Positions 1 to 8,618 of a DNA stretch of 64,000 nt are shown here, in pieces. The stretch is from assembly GCF_017104565.1 (NCBI RefSeq), contig NZ_JAAGPD010000008.1, forward strand, positions 186,001-250,000. Direction: 5' to 3'. Both the position numbers and the translations under genes were made by a program. Every line of letters begins with the position of its first letter. Position 1 is the first letter of the stretch. Source of the DNA: Paraburkholderia sp. Tr-20389. Lineage in GTDB: Bacteria; Pseudomonadota; Gammaproteobacteria; Burkholderiales; Burkholderiaceae. The notes below the pieces were generated by a model. That model was not told where the DNA came from. It did not search any database and saw only the letters and a list, made by a program, of their open reading frames with translations.

Positions 1-1323
1 GACACACCCGTCTTCTTCATCTCGTCCGGCCGGTCTGCTGGTGTCGTCGGCGCCGGACGCCTCGGCGAAGCGCGCCACGATACCGACCTCGTCGTGTTCG
101 ACATGGGCGGCACCACGGCCTCGGCATCCCTGATTCATGACGGGCAGCTGGCACGCACGAATGAATACGAGTTCCGCGCAGGTATCTCGACGCCGAGCCG
201 CTTCATCAAGGCCGGCGGTTACATGATGCGCGTCCCGACGATCGACGTCGCCGAGGTGGGCAGCGGTGCGGGCTCGATTGCATGGATCGACGCAGGGGGT
301 CTGCTCAACGTGGGTCCGATTTCGGCTGGCGCCTATCCTGGTCCCGTCTGTTACGGCATCGGCGGCGAACGCCCGACCGTGACCGACGCGAACGCCGTAC
401 TTGGGTTCCTGCCGCAGAAGCTTGCCGGCGGCACAATGGAACTCAATCTGAAGGCTGCTCGCGGCGCAATTGAAGAAACGCTCGCCAAGCCGCTCGGGAT
501 CTCGATCGAACAGGCCGCGGTCGGCATCCGCGAAGTCGTCAACGTGAACATGGCGCGCACCATCAAGGCGGTGACGGTGGAACGCGGAGTCGATCCACGC
601 GACTTCACGCTGATGGCGTTCGGCGGTTCGGGTCCCGTTCACGCCTGCGATCTTGCCCGTACGCTGGAAATGAAGCGTGTCGTGTTCCCTGCGGCGCCCG
701 GCGTCTTCACGGCCATGGGGATGCTCGCAGGCGCAGTGGAGCGATACTTTGTCCGCCCGTTCCTCCATCCTCTCGACACGTTCGACCTCGACGCCCTTGC
801 CCAGCACATCACGTCCATGCGTGACGATGCCGCCGCGGCTCTTGCGGGTGAAGGCTATACGGCCGACCGTATCCAGTACGTGTTCGAACTCGATATGAGG
901 TTCCGCGGCCAGGACTATGAAATCCCCGTCGCGATTCCCGACACGCTGGACGAAGCAGGCCGCGAGTCGTTGCGGAAAGGCTTCCGGGAAGCCTACACGG
1001 CGATCTATGGCTATGCATCGAATGATGCGATCGAATGCGCGAACGTTCGACTGCTCGCACGCGGCATTGCAACCAAAACGCTTGATTTCCGCGACATTCG
1101 TAGCGCCGCTAACTCGACGGAAGTCCACAAGCGAAGCAATCGACAGGTCTATTTCAACCGCGAATCCGGCTGGGTCGATACGCCGATCGTCCCGCGCGCT
1201 CTGCTGGACAAGGAAATCGTCGGTCCCGTCATTCTCGAAAGCTCGGATACGACGATCGTCATTCCGCCAGGCTGGCGCGTCAGCACTGACAAGGTCGGCA
1301 GCGTCATCGCGTCGCTTGACTGA
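1..1323 (+). CDS. hyuA: Hydantoinase A / 5-oxoprolinase-type subunit (5' end outside window)
   Basis: The frame is open from the first base, so the N-terminus is missing; 440 residues are visible. It belongs to the HyuA/oxoprolinase family, whose members use ATP to open cyclic amides such as hydantoins or 5-oxoproline together with a HyuB partner. Visible support is the ATPase-like 'DLVVFDMGGTT' motif at residues 30-40, 'ERGVDPRDFTLMAFGGSGPVH' near residue 195 (a family hallmark), and the C-terminal 'GPVILESSDTTIVIPPGW' segment. HyuB follows after 18 bases, as is usual for this pair. The substrate cannot be told from sequence; N-methylhydantoin, oxoproline and acetone-carboxylase-like roles all occur in the family. 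Confidence 0.93.
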   Translation, partial: DTPVFFISSGRSAGVVGAGRLGEARHDTDLVVFDMGGTTASASLIHDGQLARTNEYEFRAGISTPSRFIKAGGYMMRVPTIDVAEVGSGAGSIAWIDAGGLLNVGPISAGAYPGPVCYGIGGERPTVTDANAVLGFLPQKLAGGTMELNLKAARGAIEETLAKPLGISIEQAAVGIREVVNVNMARTIKAVTVERGVDPRDFTLMAFGGSGPVHACDLARTLEMKRVVFPAAPGVFTAMGMLAGAVERYFVRPFLHPLDTFDLDALAQHITSMRDDAAAALAGEGYTADRIQYVFELDMRFRGQDYEIPVAIPDTLDEAGRESLRKGFREAYTAIYGYASNDAIECANVRLLARGIATKTLDFRDIRSAANSTEVHKRSNRQVYFNRESGWVDTPIVPRALLDKEIVGPVILESSDTTIVIPPGWRVSTDKVGSVIASLD

Positions 1324-1341
1324 AACCCAACGGAGTAGAAC

Positions 1342-3063
1342 ATGGCACAACGTAAAGTCGATCCCATTACCTTTGCTGTCGTCAAGAACGCGCTCGATAC
1401 GATCGTCGACGACATGGCATTTGCCGTGATGCGTACTGCACGCTCACCGATCATCCGCGACGTCCTCGACTATTCCGTGACGATGTGCGACGCGGCCGGC
1501 CGCATCCTCGCCCAGGCCAAGACCGTCGCACTGCACCTCGGTGCGGTGCCGGACGCCGTCGATGTCGTCATCAAAAAGTATTCGAACAATGTCCAACCCG
1601 GCGACGTGATCATCTTCAATGATCCGTACGAAGGCGGCATGCACTTGCCGGACATCTTCATGTTCAAGCCGATCTTCTTCGAAGACAGGCTGCAGGGCTT
1701 CTCCGTCGTCATTGCACACCATTGCGATGTGGGCGGCCGCGTTCCGGGCTCCAACGCTGCCGATTCCACCGAAATTTTCCAGGAAGGCCTGCGTATTCCG
1801 CCGACGAAGCTGTACACGCGAGGCGAAGCAAACGAGACCCTGGTGAACATCATCAAGAAGAATGTCCGTCTGCCTGACCTCGTCATGGGCGACCTGGACG
1901 CGCAACTGGCCACGTGCAACATCGGCGAGCGCGAGCTCGTGAAGATGATCCGCCGCTACGGCGAGGAAGAACTTCGCGAGTATTTCGACGAGCTGCTGGA
2001 CTATGGTGAGCGTCTGACCCGTCAGGCGATCGCGGCATGGCCCGACGGCGTCTACGAGTTCACGGACTATATCGACAACGACGGCTTTACCGCGGATGCC
2101 ATCCCGATCAAATGTGCGATCACGGTGAAGGGTTCGGGCGTGTCCGTCGACTTTGCCGGCTCTTCGCCGCAGGTGCGAGGTGCGATCAACTCGACGCTGT
2201 CGTTCGTGAAGTCGGCGACCTACCTGGCGATCCGCTGCGTTCTCGAAGCGGATGTCCCGAACAACGCCGGCGTCTATCGATGCATCGACATCACGGCGCC
2301 CGAAGGCTCCATTCTCAATCCGCGCCTGCCCGCTCCCGTCGCTGCTCGCGCGCTCACTGGCTACCGTGTGGTCGACACCGTGTTCGGCGCGCTTGCGCAA
2401 ATCGCGCCTACCAAGGTCATGGCCGCCGGAGAAGGCGGCAACACGGTGATCGCATTGAGCGGCTATGACAAGGAGGCCAGCGAGCCGTTCATTCTGGTGG
2501 ACATGATCAACGGCGCGTGGGGTGGACGCTTCAACAAGGACGGTATCGAGGGTGTGACCAATCCATCCCAGAACATGTCGAACATGCCGATCGAGACGCT
2601 CGAAGCGCGCTACCCGATCGTCATGGAAGCGTATGGCTTCGCTCAGGACTCGGGCGGAGCAGGCGAATATCGCGGCGGTCTCGGCCTCGTGCGCGAATAC
2701 CGGATTCTCGCCGAAGAAGTCGTCGCGCAGGTTCGTTCCGATCGCAGCGACCATGCCCCTTATGGTCTTTTTGGTGGATGCGCGGGCGCACCGTCGTCGA
2801 ACTATCTGAAGACCGACGGAGAAACCAAGCCGCTGCCGAGCAAGTTCACGATGACGCTGCATCGAGGCGCGACCGTCCGTCATGAACAGGCCGGCGGTGG
2901 TGGCTACGGCGATCCGGTGAAGCGCTCACTCGATCTGATCGAGGCGGACCTTGCCAATGGAAAGATCACACGCGACTACGCCCAGGCCTTCCACAAGGTT
3001 GCTTTCAAGGGCGAGCAGCTCGATCGCGACGCGTCCGCGAAACTACGCGGCACTCAGGTATGA
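1342..3063 (+). CDS. hyuB: Hydantoinase B / oxoprolinase family subunit
   Basis: The 573-residue product has the normal length for HyuB. It carries 'DPITFAVVKNALDTIVDDM' near the N-terminus, 'NDPYEGGMHLPD' near residue 95, and 'GGGGYGDP' near residue 520, all typical of the HyuB/acetone-carboxylase-alpha-like family. The start has a CGGAG ribosome site a few bases upstream. The product should pair with HyuA to form the ATP-dependent ring-opening enzyme in the cytoplasm. Its stop codon overlaps the next start in an ATGA arrangement, so the following gene is probably translationally coupled. Confidence 0.94.
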   Translation: MAQRKVDPITFAVVKNALDTIVDDMAFAVMRTARSPIIRDVLDYSVTMCDAAGRILAQAKTVALHLGAVPDAVDVVIKKYSNNVQPGDVIIFNDPYEGGMHLPDIFMFKPIFFEDRLQGFSVVIAHHCDVGGRVPGSNAADSTEIFQEGLRIPPTKLYTRGEANETLVNIIKKNVRLPDLVMGDLDAQLATCNIGERELVKMIRRYGEEELREYFDELLDYGERLTRQAIAAWPDGVYEFTDYIDNDGFTADAIPIKCAITVKGSGVSVDFAGSSPQVRGAINSTLSFVKSATYLAIRCVLEADVPNNAGVYRCIDITAPEGSILNPRLPAPVAARALTGYRVVDTVFGALAQIAPTKVMAAGEGGNTVIALSGYDKEASEPFILVDMINGAWGGRFNKDGIEGVTNPSQNMSNMPIETLEARYPIVMEAYGFAQDSGGAGEYRGGLGLVREYRILAEEVVAQVRSDRSDHAPYGLFGGCAGAPSSNYLKTDGETKPLPSKFTMTLHRGATVRHEQAGGGGYGDPVKRSLDLIEADLANGKITRDYAQAFHKVAFKGEQLDRDASAKLRGTQV

Positions 3064-3929
3064 CGGGGACTGACATGAACTATGATCTTTCGCGATTCGC
3101 GATCAACCAGATCACGACACCAAAATGGTCGATGCCTCAGGCCATCGAAGGGTACAGGCAACAGGGTGTGAACGGCATCGCCGTGTGGCGGCAATTCCTT
3201 GAAGACTATGGCGTCGCGCAGACCCGCAAGCATCTCCGCGAAGCGGAAATGTGGGTACCGTCTTTGTGCACGAGCGAATGGCTGAACGTTTCGGTTCACA
3301 GCAATATGAACGGAGCGATCGACACCAACCGTCGATTGCTCGACGCAGCTGCCGAAATCGGCGCGGGCTGCCTGATGATGGTCGTCGGCGGGATGCCGCT
3401 CGACAGCAAGGACATCGCAGGCCAGCGCGCGCGAGTTCGCGATGCGCTCTTCGCACTCGCGCCACACGCACGGGAAGTCGGCGTCAAGCTCGGTCTCGAA
3501 CCCCTGCACCCGATGTACGCGGGCGATCGCAGCGTCCTCAATTCGATCAGGGTCGCGAACGACCTGTGCGATGAACTCGGCGACGCAGCCGGCCTGGTGC
3601 CCGACGTGTACCACTGCTGGTGGGATCCTGTATTCGAGGCCGAGTTGAGACGTGCAGGCCCCGAACGGATCCTCACGTTCCACTACTGCGACTGGCTGGT
3701 ACCGACGCGCAATCTGCGCGATCGCGGCATGGTCGGCGATGGTGTCGTCGATATTCCGCGAATCAAGGGATGGCTCGATGACATCGGCTACACGGGCCCG
3801 TTCGAGCTTGAGATCTTTTCCGAACTCGACTGGTGGGAACGCCCGCCCGAGGAGACGACGCGTGTCGCTGTCGAGCGATGCGGCCCGTACGTTCAGACGC
3901 TGGGTTCCCGTTCACGTGGAGGTGCATGA
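3060..3929 (+). CDS. Sugar phosphate isomerase/epimerase-like TIM-barrel protein
   Basis: The 289-residue product belongs to the xylose-isomerase-like TIM-barrel family (AP endonuclease 2 superfamily). Metal-ligand segments are visible in the usual order: 'GLEPLHP' (Glu), 'PDVYHCWWDP' (Asp and His), 'FHYCDW' (His) and a final 'ELEIFSE' (Glu). Related enzymes isomerise hydroxypyruvate, epimerise keto-sugars or act on inositol intermediates. The start at 3060 overlaps the hyuB stop; an in-frame ATG at 3075 is possible. The stop overlaps the next ATG. Its place between hyuB and a RidA gene suggests it acts on a carbonyl intermediate of the same pathway; that role is inference. Confidence 0.88.
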   Translation: MTGTDMNYDLSRFAINQITTPKWSMPQAIEGYRQQGVNGIAVWRQFLEDYGVAQTRKHLREAEMWVPSLCTSEWLNVSVHSNMNGAIDTNRRLLDAAAEIGAGCLMMVVGGMPLDSKDIAGQRARVRDALFALAPHAREVGVKLGLEPLHPMYAGDRSVLNSIRVANDLCDELGDAAGLVPDVYHCWWDPVFEAELRRAGPERILTFHYCDWLVPTRNLRDRGMVGDGVVDIPRIKGWLDDIGYTGPFELEIFSELDWWERPPEETTRVAVERCGPYVQTLGSRSRGGA

Positions 3930-4402
3930 TGGGTGCAAGTCTTGAGCAACGGTTGCGCGAAGCCGGTATCGAGCTTCCGCCTCCCGTGACACCGGGCGCG
4001 AATTTCTCTGCGACAAAGCGCGTTGGAAACCTGCTCTATGTATCGGGTCAGGTTCCCGTCTCCGGAGGGGTTGATCGATACGTCGGCAAGCTTGGTACGG
4101 ATCTTTCTCTTGAGGACGGGCAGGCTGCTGCAAAGTTATGCGCGGTCAACATTCTGACTCAGGTAAATCAGGCGGTCGGCGGAGACTTTGATCAGGTTGT
4201 CGGTTGCGTCAGGCTTGGCGGATTCGTCAATGCCGCACCTGAATTCAAGGACCATCCGAAGGTTCTCAACGGTGCGTCGGATCTGATGATTGCAATCCTC
4301 GGTGACGCAGGCCGTCACACGCGTGCGGCAGTCGGATGCAATTCCCTGCCGCGTAACGTAGCCGTAGAGGTCGACGCCATTTTCGAACTGTCTACCCGAT
4401 AG
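3926..4402 (+). CDS. RidA/YjgF family protein (probable imine deaminase)
   Basis: The 158-residue product is a RidA-family protein, a trimeric enzyme type that hydrolyses reactive enamines and imines. Visible motifs are 'GNLLYVSGQVP' near residue 32 and the C-terminal 'LPRNVAVEVDAIFEL', whose Arg is the carboxylate-binding residue of active RidA proteins. The ATG at 3926 overlaps the preceding stop (ATGA) and follows GGAGG; a second in-frame ATG at 3929 is equally spaced. The frame stays open upstream to 3833, but that part lies inside the previous gene. Its presence implies that the pathway produces an imine or enamine. Confidence 0.92.
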   Translation: MMGASLEQRLREAGIELPPPVTPGANFSATKRVGNLLYVSGQVPVSGGVDRYVGKLGTDLSLEDGQAAAKLCAVNILTQVNQAVGGDFDQVVGCVRLGGFVNAAPEFKDHPKVLNGASDLMIAILGDAGRHTRAAVGCNSLPRNVAVEVDAIFELSTR

Positions 4403-4410
4403 CGTGCAGC

Positions 4411-4440
4411 GAGTGGAGCGGGTTCAATCCGGCTCCACTC
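4411..4440 (+). terminator. Hairpin after the RidA gene
   Basis: GAGTGGAGC (4411-4419) and GCTCCACTC (4432-4440) form a perfect 9-bp stem nine bases past the RidA stop. There is no T-run, so it is a weak terminator or a 3'-end stabiliser separating the hyu genes from the kinase/enolase pair. Confidence 0.5.
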
Positions 4441-4520
4441 TCACCGTAGCGAATGAAGCAAGCGGTATATCTATCGGTTAGTAGTACGACGTTGATTTTC
4501 AAAGAAACACATCGAGTGCC

Positions 4521-5930
4521 ATGAAGAAAATCCGAAATTCAGATGAAGTCCTCTCACAAGGCGACCTGGACTCAAGGCGCGTTGTGCTTGAGATCGCAGA
4601 CCGGACACTGGAGAAGCTCGACAGCTATCAGCGGATCCGGAACATCATGCGCATGGAAGGCAGCGTGTTGCACATCGGGACGCGCTCATGGGATCTATCG
4701 CGCAAGCGCAACGTCTACCTGATCGGTGCCGGCAAGGCTTGCAATCATATGGCGATGGCGGTGGATCACGTGCTGGGCGACCGCCTGACCCAGGGCATCG
4801 CCATCGTGAAGATCCACGAAGAATCAGACCGGTTCAACAGGACGGAAGTGTACGTTGGCGGGCATCCTCTACCAAACGAAGAAGGCCATCGGGCATCGAA
4901 GAGGATCATCGAGATCGTCGACCAGGCCGGACCCGAGGATCTGTTCATCGCGGTGATCAGCGGCGGCAGTTCGGCGCTCATGTCGTGTCCTATCGACGGC
5001 ATCAGTCTGCAGGATGAGATCGATACGACGGACGTGCTGCTTAAATCGGGTGCGGGCATTTACGAAATCAATGCGGTGCGCCGCCATATCTCGGCCTTGA
5101 ACGGCGGGATGCTGGCAAAGCGCATCCAGGCCGTGGGCGCCGAACTGATCGGCTTCGGTATCAGCGATGCCGTAGGCTCGCCCGCCACCGGCGATATCGC
5201 CGTGCCCTATTCAGCTTACAAGAGCACACCGATCGGCCCCGACATGACGACGCTGGACGACGCTCGCGCGACGATCATCAATCGCAACGTCGCCGATCGG
5301 CTGCCGAAAAGCGTTGTCGACTATCTGATGAACGCCGGACCTGAGTCAGAGACGCCCAAAGCGTTTCCCGACAACACATACTTCCTTCTCAACACGCTGC
5401 CCGACTCGTGCATTTACGCGAAGCACGTGTGTGAAGAGATGGGCATTCCCGCAGTGATCGTGTCGTCCTTCCTCGAAGGTGAAAGCCGTGACGCCGGCAC
5501 CTTTTTCGCATCGATCGCGCGAGAAATCCAGACCTATGGAAATCCGGTCAAGGCCCCGTGTGTGTTGCTCAGTTCCGGCGAGGTAACGACGCTTATCGAG
5601 GACAACAGCGTGATCCGCGGGCACGGCGGTCCTGGCCAGGAAATGGCCGTCAGTTTCGCCATCACGGCGGCGAAGACCAAAGGTGCGTGCCTGTTGTCCA
5701 TCGACAGCGAAGGCACGGACGGCACCGCCAAAGTTGCGGGCGGCATCACCGATTCCACCAGTCTGAAGGCCGCGTCGGACAAAGGCATCAGCCTGTATCA
5801 GGCCCTGCGCGAGCACAGCTGCTTTGAAGCGCTCGAAGCGATCCGCTCTACCGTCTTTACGGGTAACACAGGCACCAATCTGTGTGACCTGAACATCCTT
5901 TACGTTCCGGCATTGAAGGAGGGTGAGTAA
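4521..5930 (+). CDS. Glycerate 2-kinase-type protein (DUF4147/MOFRL family)
   Basis: The 469-residue product matches the two-domain glycerate-2-kinase family (N-terminal DUF4147, C-terminal MOFRL). Visible signatures are 'VYLIGAGKACNHMA' near residue 66, 'GGHPLPNEEG', 'AVISGGSSALMSCP' near residue 145, 'NAVRRHIS' and, in the MOFRL part, 'GHGGPGQEMAVSFAI' and 'DSEGTDGTAKVAGG'. Family members phosphorylate D-glycerate to 2-phosphoglycerate. The next gene begins directly after this stop and encodes an enolase-family protein, which would fit 2-phosphoglycerate as a shared intermediate. Because that enolase lacks key residues, the kinase may instead act on another hydroxy acid. Confidence 0.88.
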   Translation: MKKIRNSDEVLSQGDLDSRRVVLEIADRTLEKLDSYQRIRNIMRMEGSVLHIGTRSWDLSRKRNVYLIGAGKACNHMAMAVDHVLGDRLTQGIAIVKIHEESDRFNRTEVYVGGHPLPNEEGHRASKRIIEIVDQAGPEDLFIAVISGGSSALMSCPIDGISLQDEIDTTDVLLKSGAGIYEINAVRRHISALNGGMLAKRIQAVGAELIGFGISDAVGSPATGDIAVPYSAYKSTPIGPDMTTLDDARATIINRNVADRLPKSVVDYLMNAGPESETPKAFPDNTYFLLNTLPDSCIYAKHVCEEMGIPAVIVSSFLEGESRDAGTFFASIAREIQTYGNPVKAPCVLLSSGEVTTLIEDNSVIRGHGGPGQEMAVSFAITAAKTKGACLLSIDSEGTDGTAKVAGGITDSTSLKAASDKGISLYQALREHSCFEALEAIRSTVFTGNTGTNLCDLNILYVPALKEGE

Positions 5931-5931
5931 C

Positions 5932-7206
5932 ATGGAAGACCGGATCGCATCGGTTCGGGCACAGCAGATCATAGACTGCAAGTGCCGCCCAGCTGTGGAA
6001 GTGGAGATTCGCACCGAAGGCGGTGCAATCGGTCTCGGCGCGGCGCCCACGGGTACATCGGTAGGCATGCACGAGTCGTTCGTCCTGCGCGACGGCAACC
6101 CGTCCACATACAAGGGGCTCAGTGTTCACAAGGCCGTCGACAACGCGGTGAATGTCATCGGACCGGCACTGATCGGCATGAACGTGTTCGATCAGCGCGC
6201 CATCGATGACAAGATGATTGCTCTGGATGGCACGCCGGACAAGCGACGCTTGGGCGGCAACACGATCTATTCGGTATCCATTGCGGCGTTTCGGGCGGCA
6301 GCGGATGCGCTTTCGATTCCTCTTTACAAGCACATTGCAGGTCGCGACATCTGGACGGTACCTGTTCCCTGCTTCAACGTCGTCAACGGCGGACGATACG
6401 AGGGGTTCACTCAGGCGTTCAACGAGTTTCTGATCGTGCCGTACGGAACCGGTAGTGTCGATACATCGATCGAAATGGCCGTCGCGGTGTTCCAGAAACT
6501 CGCCGACGTACTGACCGCGTATCTGGGACACAAGCCACAGGTGGCCAGTTCCTATGGCTATGCCGCGCCATCCGACGATCCCGAGGTCGTTCTGACGCTG
6601 ATGCAGAAAGCGATCGATGACTGTGGTTATACCGGCAAGATCGCCTTCGCGCTCGACTGTGCTTCAAGCGAGATGTACGACAAGGAATCACGCACCTACC
6701 TGTTGAAGGGTAAGCAGGTGTCATCCGACGAACTGATCGACTATGCGCAACTCCTGACTGAAAAGTTCGATCTGGTTTTCATCGAGGATCTGCTCGATGA
6801 AAACGACTGGACGGGTTACATCAAAGCGGTAAAGCAGCTTACCCGCACCATCGTTCTGGGCGACGACCTCACGGTGACTAACCGCGAACTCCTCCGTAAA
6901 GCACACGAAACGCGCGCCGTCGATGGCTTCATCCTCAAGCCCAATCAGGTGGGGACGATCACCGAAGCAATGGATGCCTACCGCTATGCCACCGCTCACG
7001 GAATGATTGCGGTCCCGTCGGGCCGCTCGGGTGGCGTGGTCGACGATGTCGTGATGGATTTCTCGGTGGGTCTGGAGGTTCCGTTCCAGAAGAACGGCGC
7101 GCCGCGCTCAGGAGAGCGCATTGAAAAGCTCAATTTCCTGATGCGGGCAAACGCTCGAAGCCCAGGTTGCCGCCTTTACGACATCGCTCCACTTCTCAGA
7201 TTCTGA
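5932..7206 (+). CDS. Enolase-family protein lacking canonical catalytic residues
   Basis: The 424-residue product aligns along its length with bacterial enolase. Conserved positions include the metal ligands in 'ALDCASSE' (Asp242), 'FIEDLLDE' (Glu285) and 'LGDDLTVTN' (Asp311), the base in 'ILKPNQVGT' (Lys336), 'GRSGG' (Arg365) and Lys387. The catalytic 'GDEGG' loop is replaced by 'SSYGY' (Tyr208 at the Glu position), the substrate His of 'NGGEHA' is Tyr156, and 'SHRSGETED' has become 'SGRSGGVVD'. ATG 5932 has AAGGAGGG eight bases before it and is preferred over an in-frame GTG at 5923. It is probably a specialised enolase-superfamily enzyme and not the housekeeping enolase. Confidence 0.85.
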   Translation: MEDRIASVRAQQIIDCKCRPAVEVEIRTEGGAIGLGAAPTGTSVGMHESFVLRDGNPSTYKGLSVHKAVDNAVNVIGPALIGMNVFDQRAIDDKMIALDGTPDKRRLGGNTIYSVSIAAFRAAADALSIPLYKHIAGRDIWTVPVPCFNVVNGGRYEGFTQAFNEFLIVPYGTGSVDTSIEMAVAVFQKLADVLTAYLGHKPQVASSYGYAAPSDDPEVVLTLMQKAIDDCGYTGKIAFALDCASSEMYDKESRTYLLKGKQVSSDELIDYAQLLTEKFDLVFIEDLLDENDWTGYIKAVKQLTRTIVLGDDLTVTNRELLRKAHETRAVDGFILKPNQVGTITEAMDAYRYATAHGMIAVPSGRSGGVVDDVVMDFSVGLEVPFQKNGAPRSGERIEKLNFLMRANARSPGCRLYDIAPLLRF

Positions 7207-7270
7207 AGCGGCGAATCCGCGCAGACGCACTGTCTATCACTCACTCTCCTTTTGAAGAAAGGTTAGCCAT

Positions 7271-8389
7271 ATGTACCCGAAAATTGACTTCGTCTATCTT
7301 TCAGAGCCCGACATGATCGAAGCCGGTGTGCTGGATGCCGCGCGTTGCGTGTCCGTCTGCGAGGAAACCTTTAGCCTTCTCGGCAAAGGCGATTATCTGA
7401 TGGGGGGGCCCAATCACAACAACCACGGCATGAATATCGTCTTCCCGAAAGAAACCCGATTCCCCAACATGCCCGTGGCGGGCCCGGACCGCCGCTTTGC
7501 GGCCATGCCGGGATATCTGGGCGGGCGGTTCGATATCTGCGGAAACAAATGGTACGGATCGAACCACGCCAATGCGGAGAAGGGATTGCCGCGTTCGATC
7601 CTGACCATGATGCTCAACGACAAAGACACAGGCGCACCGCTGGCCCTGATGTCGGCCAATCTCCTGAGCGCCGCACGCACGGGCGCGGTGCCGGGCGTCG
7701 CCGCGAAGCACCTCGCGAACAGGGATGCGCAAACCGTTTCGGTCATCGGTTGTGGTCCGATCAACAAGGCGTGTTTCACTGCGATCATGACCCAGCTCGG
7801 CTCGGTGAAGAAGGTCATCTGCTTCGACGTCTTCCTCGACAAGGCGAATGAATTCGCCGGCTGGGTCGAGAAAACGTACGGCATCCAGGCCATCGGCGTC
7901 GATGAGGCCGAAAAGGGCTTCCGCGATGCGGACGTCATCACGATCGCAGCGTCACGCCTGAAGCCGCTTTACTTCAAGGACGAATGGATCAAGGAAGGCG
8001 CCACGCTACTGGTGTCCGGTCCGTTCAATACCGACGAGTCCTTCCTGACGAACTGCAAGATCGTCTTCGATCACACGCCTTTGCAAGAAGCGTATGTTGA
8101 AGACGCTATCGCGTCCGGCAACAAGGACGCGTACTACGGCGGGGTGATCGGCGGCCCGTTCTACCGCCTGATCGACGCAGGGAAACTGCCGGCACTGACG
8201 GATTCGACCGGTCTGGGTGACGTCGTGAACGGTGACAAGCCGGGCCGTGAAAACGCGAAAGAGCGCGTGATCTTCATTGCCTGCGGGATGGCTGTCTTCG
8301 ATATCAGCTGGGGCTTCGAGATGTACCAGATCGCGCAACAGAAGGGCATCGGCCAGTCGTTGAATCTGTGGGAAAAGCCCAGCATGTGA
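7271..8389 (+). CDS. Ornithine cyclodeaminase / mu-crystallin family protein
   Basis: The 372-residue product is an NAD(P)-binding member of the ornithine cyclodeaminase/mu-crystallin family, which includes cyclodeaminases, ketimine (pyrroline-2-carboxylate) reductases and amino-acid dehydrogenases. Visible are a Lys at position 93, 'SAARTGAVPGVAAKHLA' (133-149) and the Rossmann turn 'VSVIGCGPIN' (156-165). It has a clear ribosome site (AAAGG) before ATG 7271. Some close relatives are annotated as tyramine oxidase subunit B, so the exact reaction is open. With proline-racemase-family genes in the same island, reduction of a cyclic imine is a reasonable guess, but it is inference only. Confidence 0.85.
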   Translation: MYPKIDFVYLSEPDMIEAGVLDAARCVSVCEETFSLLGKGDYLMGGPNHNNHGMNIVFPKETRFPNMPVAGPDRRFAAMPGYLGGRFDICGNKWYGSNHANAEKGLPRSILTMMLNDKDTGAPLALMSANLLSAARTGAVPGVAAKHLANRDAQTVSVIGCGPINKACFTAIMTQLGSVKKVICFDVFLDKANEFAGWVEKTYGIQAIGVDEAEKGFRDADVITIAASRLKPLYFKDEWIKEGATLLVSGPFNTDESFLTNCKIVFDHTPLQEAYVEDAIASGNKDAYYGGVIGGPFYRLIDAGKLPALTDSTGLGDVVNGDKPGRENAKERVIFIACGMAVFDISWGFEMYQIAQQKGIGQSLNLWEKPSM

Positions 8390-8493
8390 TGGAACTCGCC
8401 GAGATGACGTGCGGGCTTACCGTGGGCTCACTTTCTCGGATCTGGCCGCGCGTCGTCTCGATTGGTTTGCCTGCATGTGTCTGCTAACGCAGC

Positions 8494-8529
8494 CCGCAAT
8501 CCGCGCGGTCGGTCCTGCGCGGATTGCGG
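8494..8529 (+). terminator. Strong 13-bp inverted repeat before the MFS gene
   Basis: A perfect 13-bp stem (8494-8506 with 8517-8529) encloses a 10-base loop. It lies 105 bases after the cyclodeaminase-like stop and 90 bases before the MFS start. No T-run follows, so it may be a factor-dependent terminator, an attenuator or a regulator site. It also argues against starting the MFS gene at the in-frame codon at 8409. Confidence 0.55.
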
Positions 8530-8618
8530 CTGCTTCAGTCGAAACGGAAGTCGCAGCAGGACCACTACCCATCACGTTTCGACTCACTAACGACCGCTAT
8601 CCTTATCGCATCCACTCC

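Noticed and set aside
1444-2883. A 479-codon open frame on the minus strand inside hyuB
   Set aside because: It is antisense to a clear HyuB gene. Its translation is rich in Arg, His and Asp with no family motif, as expected from GC-rich codon bias.
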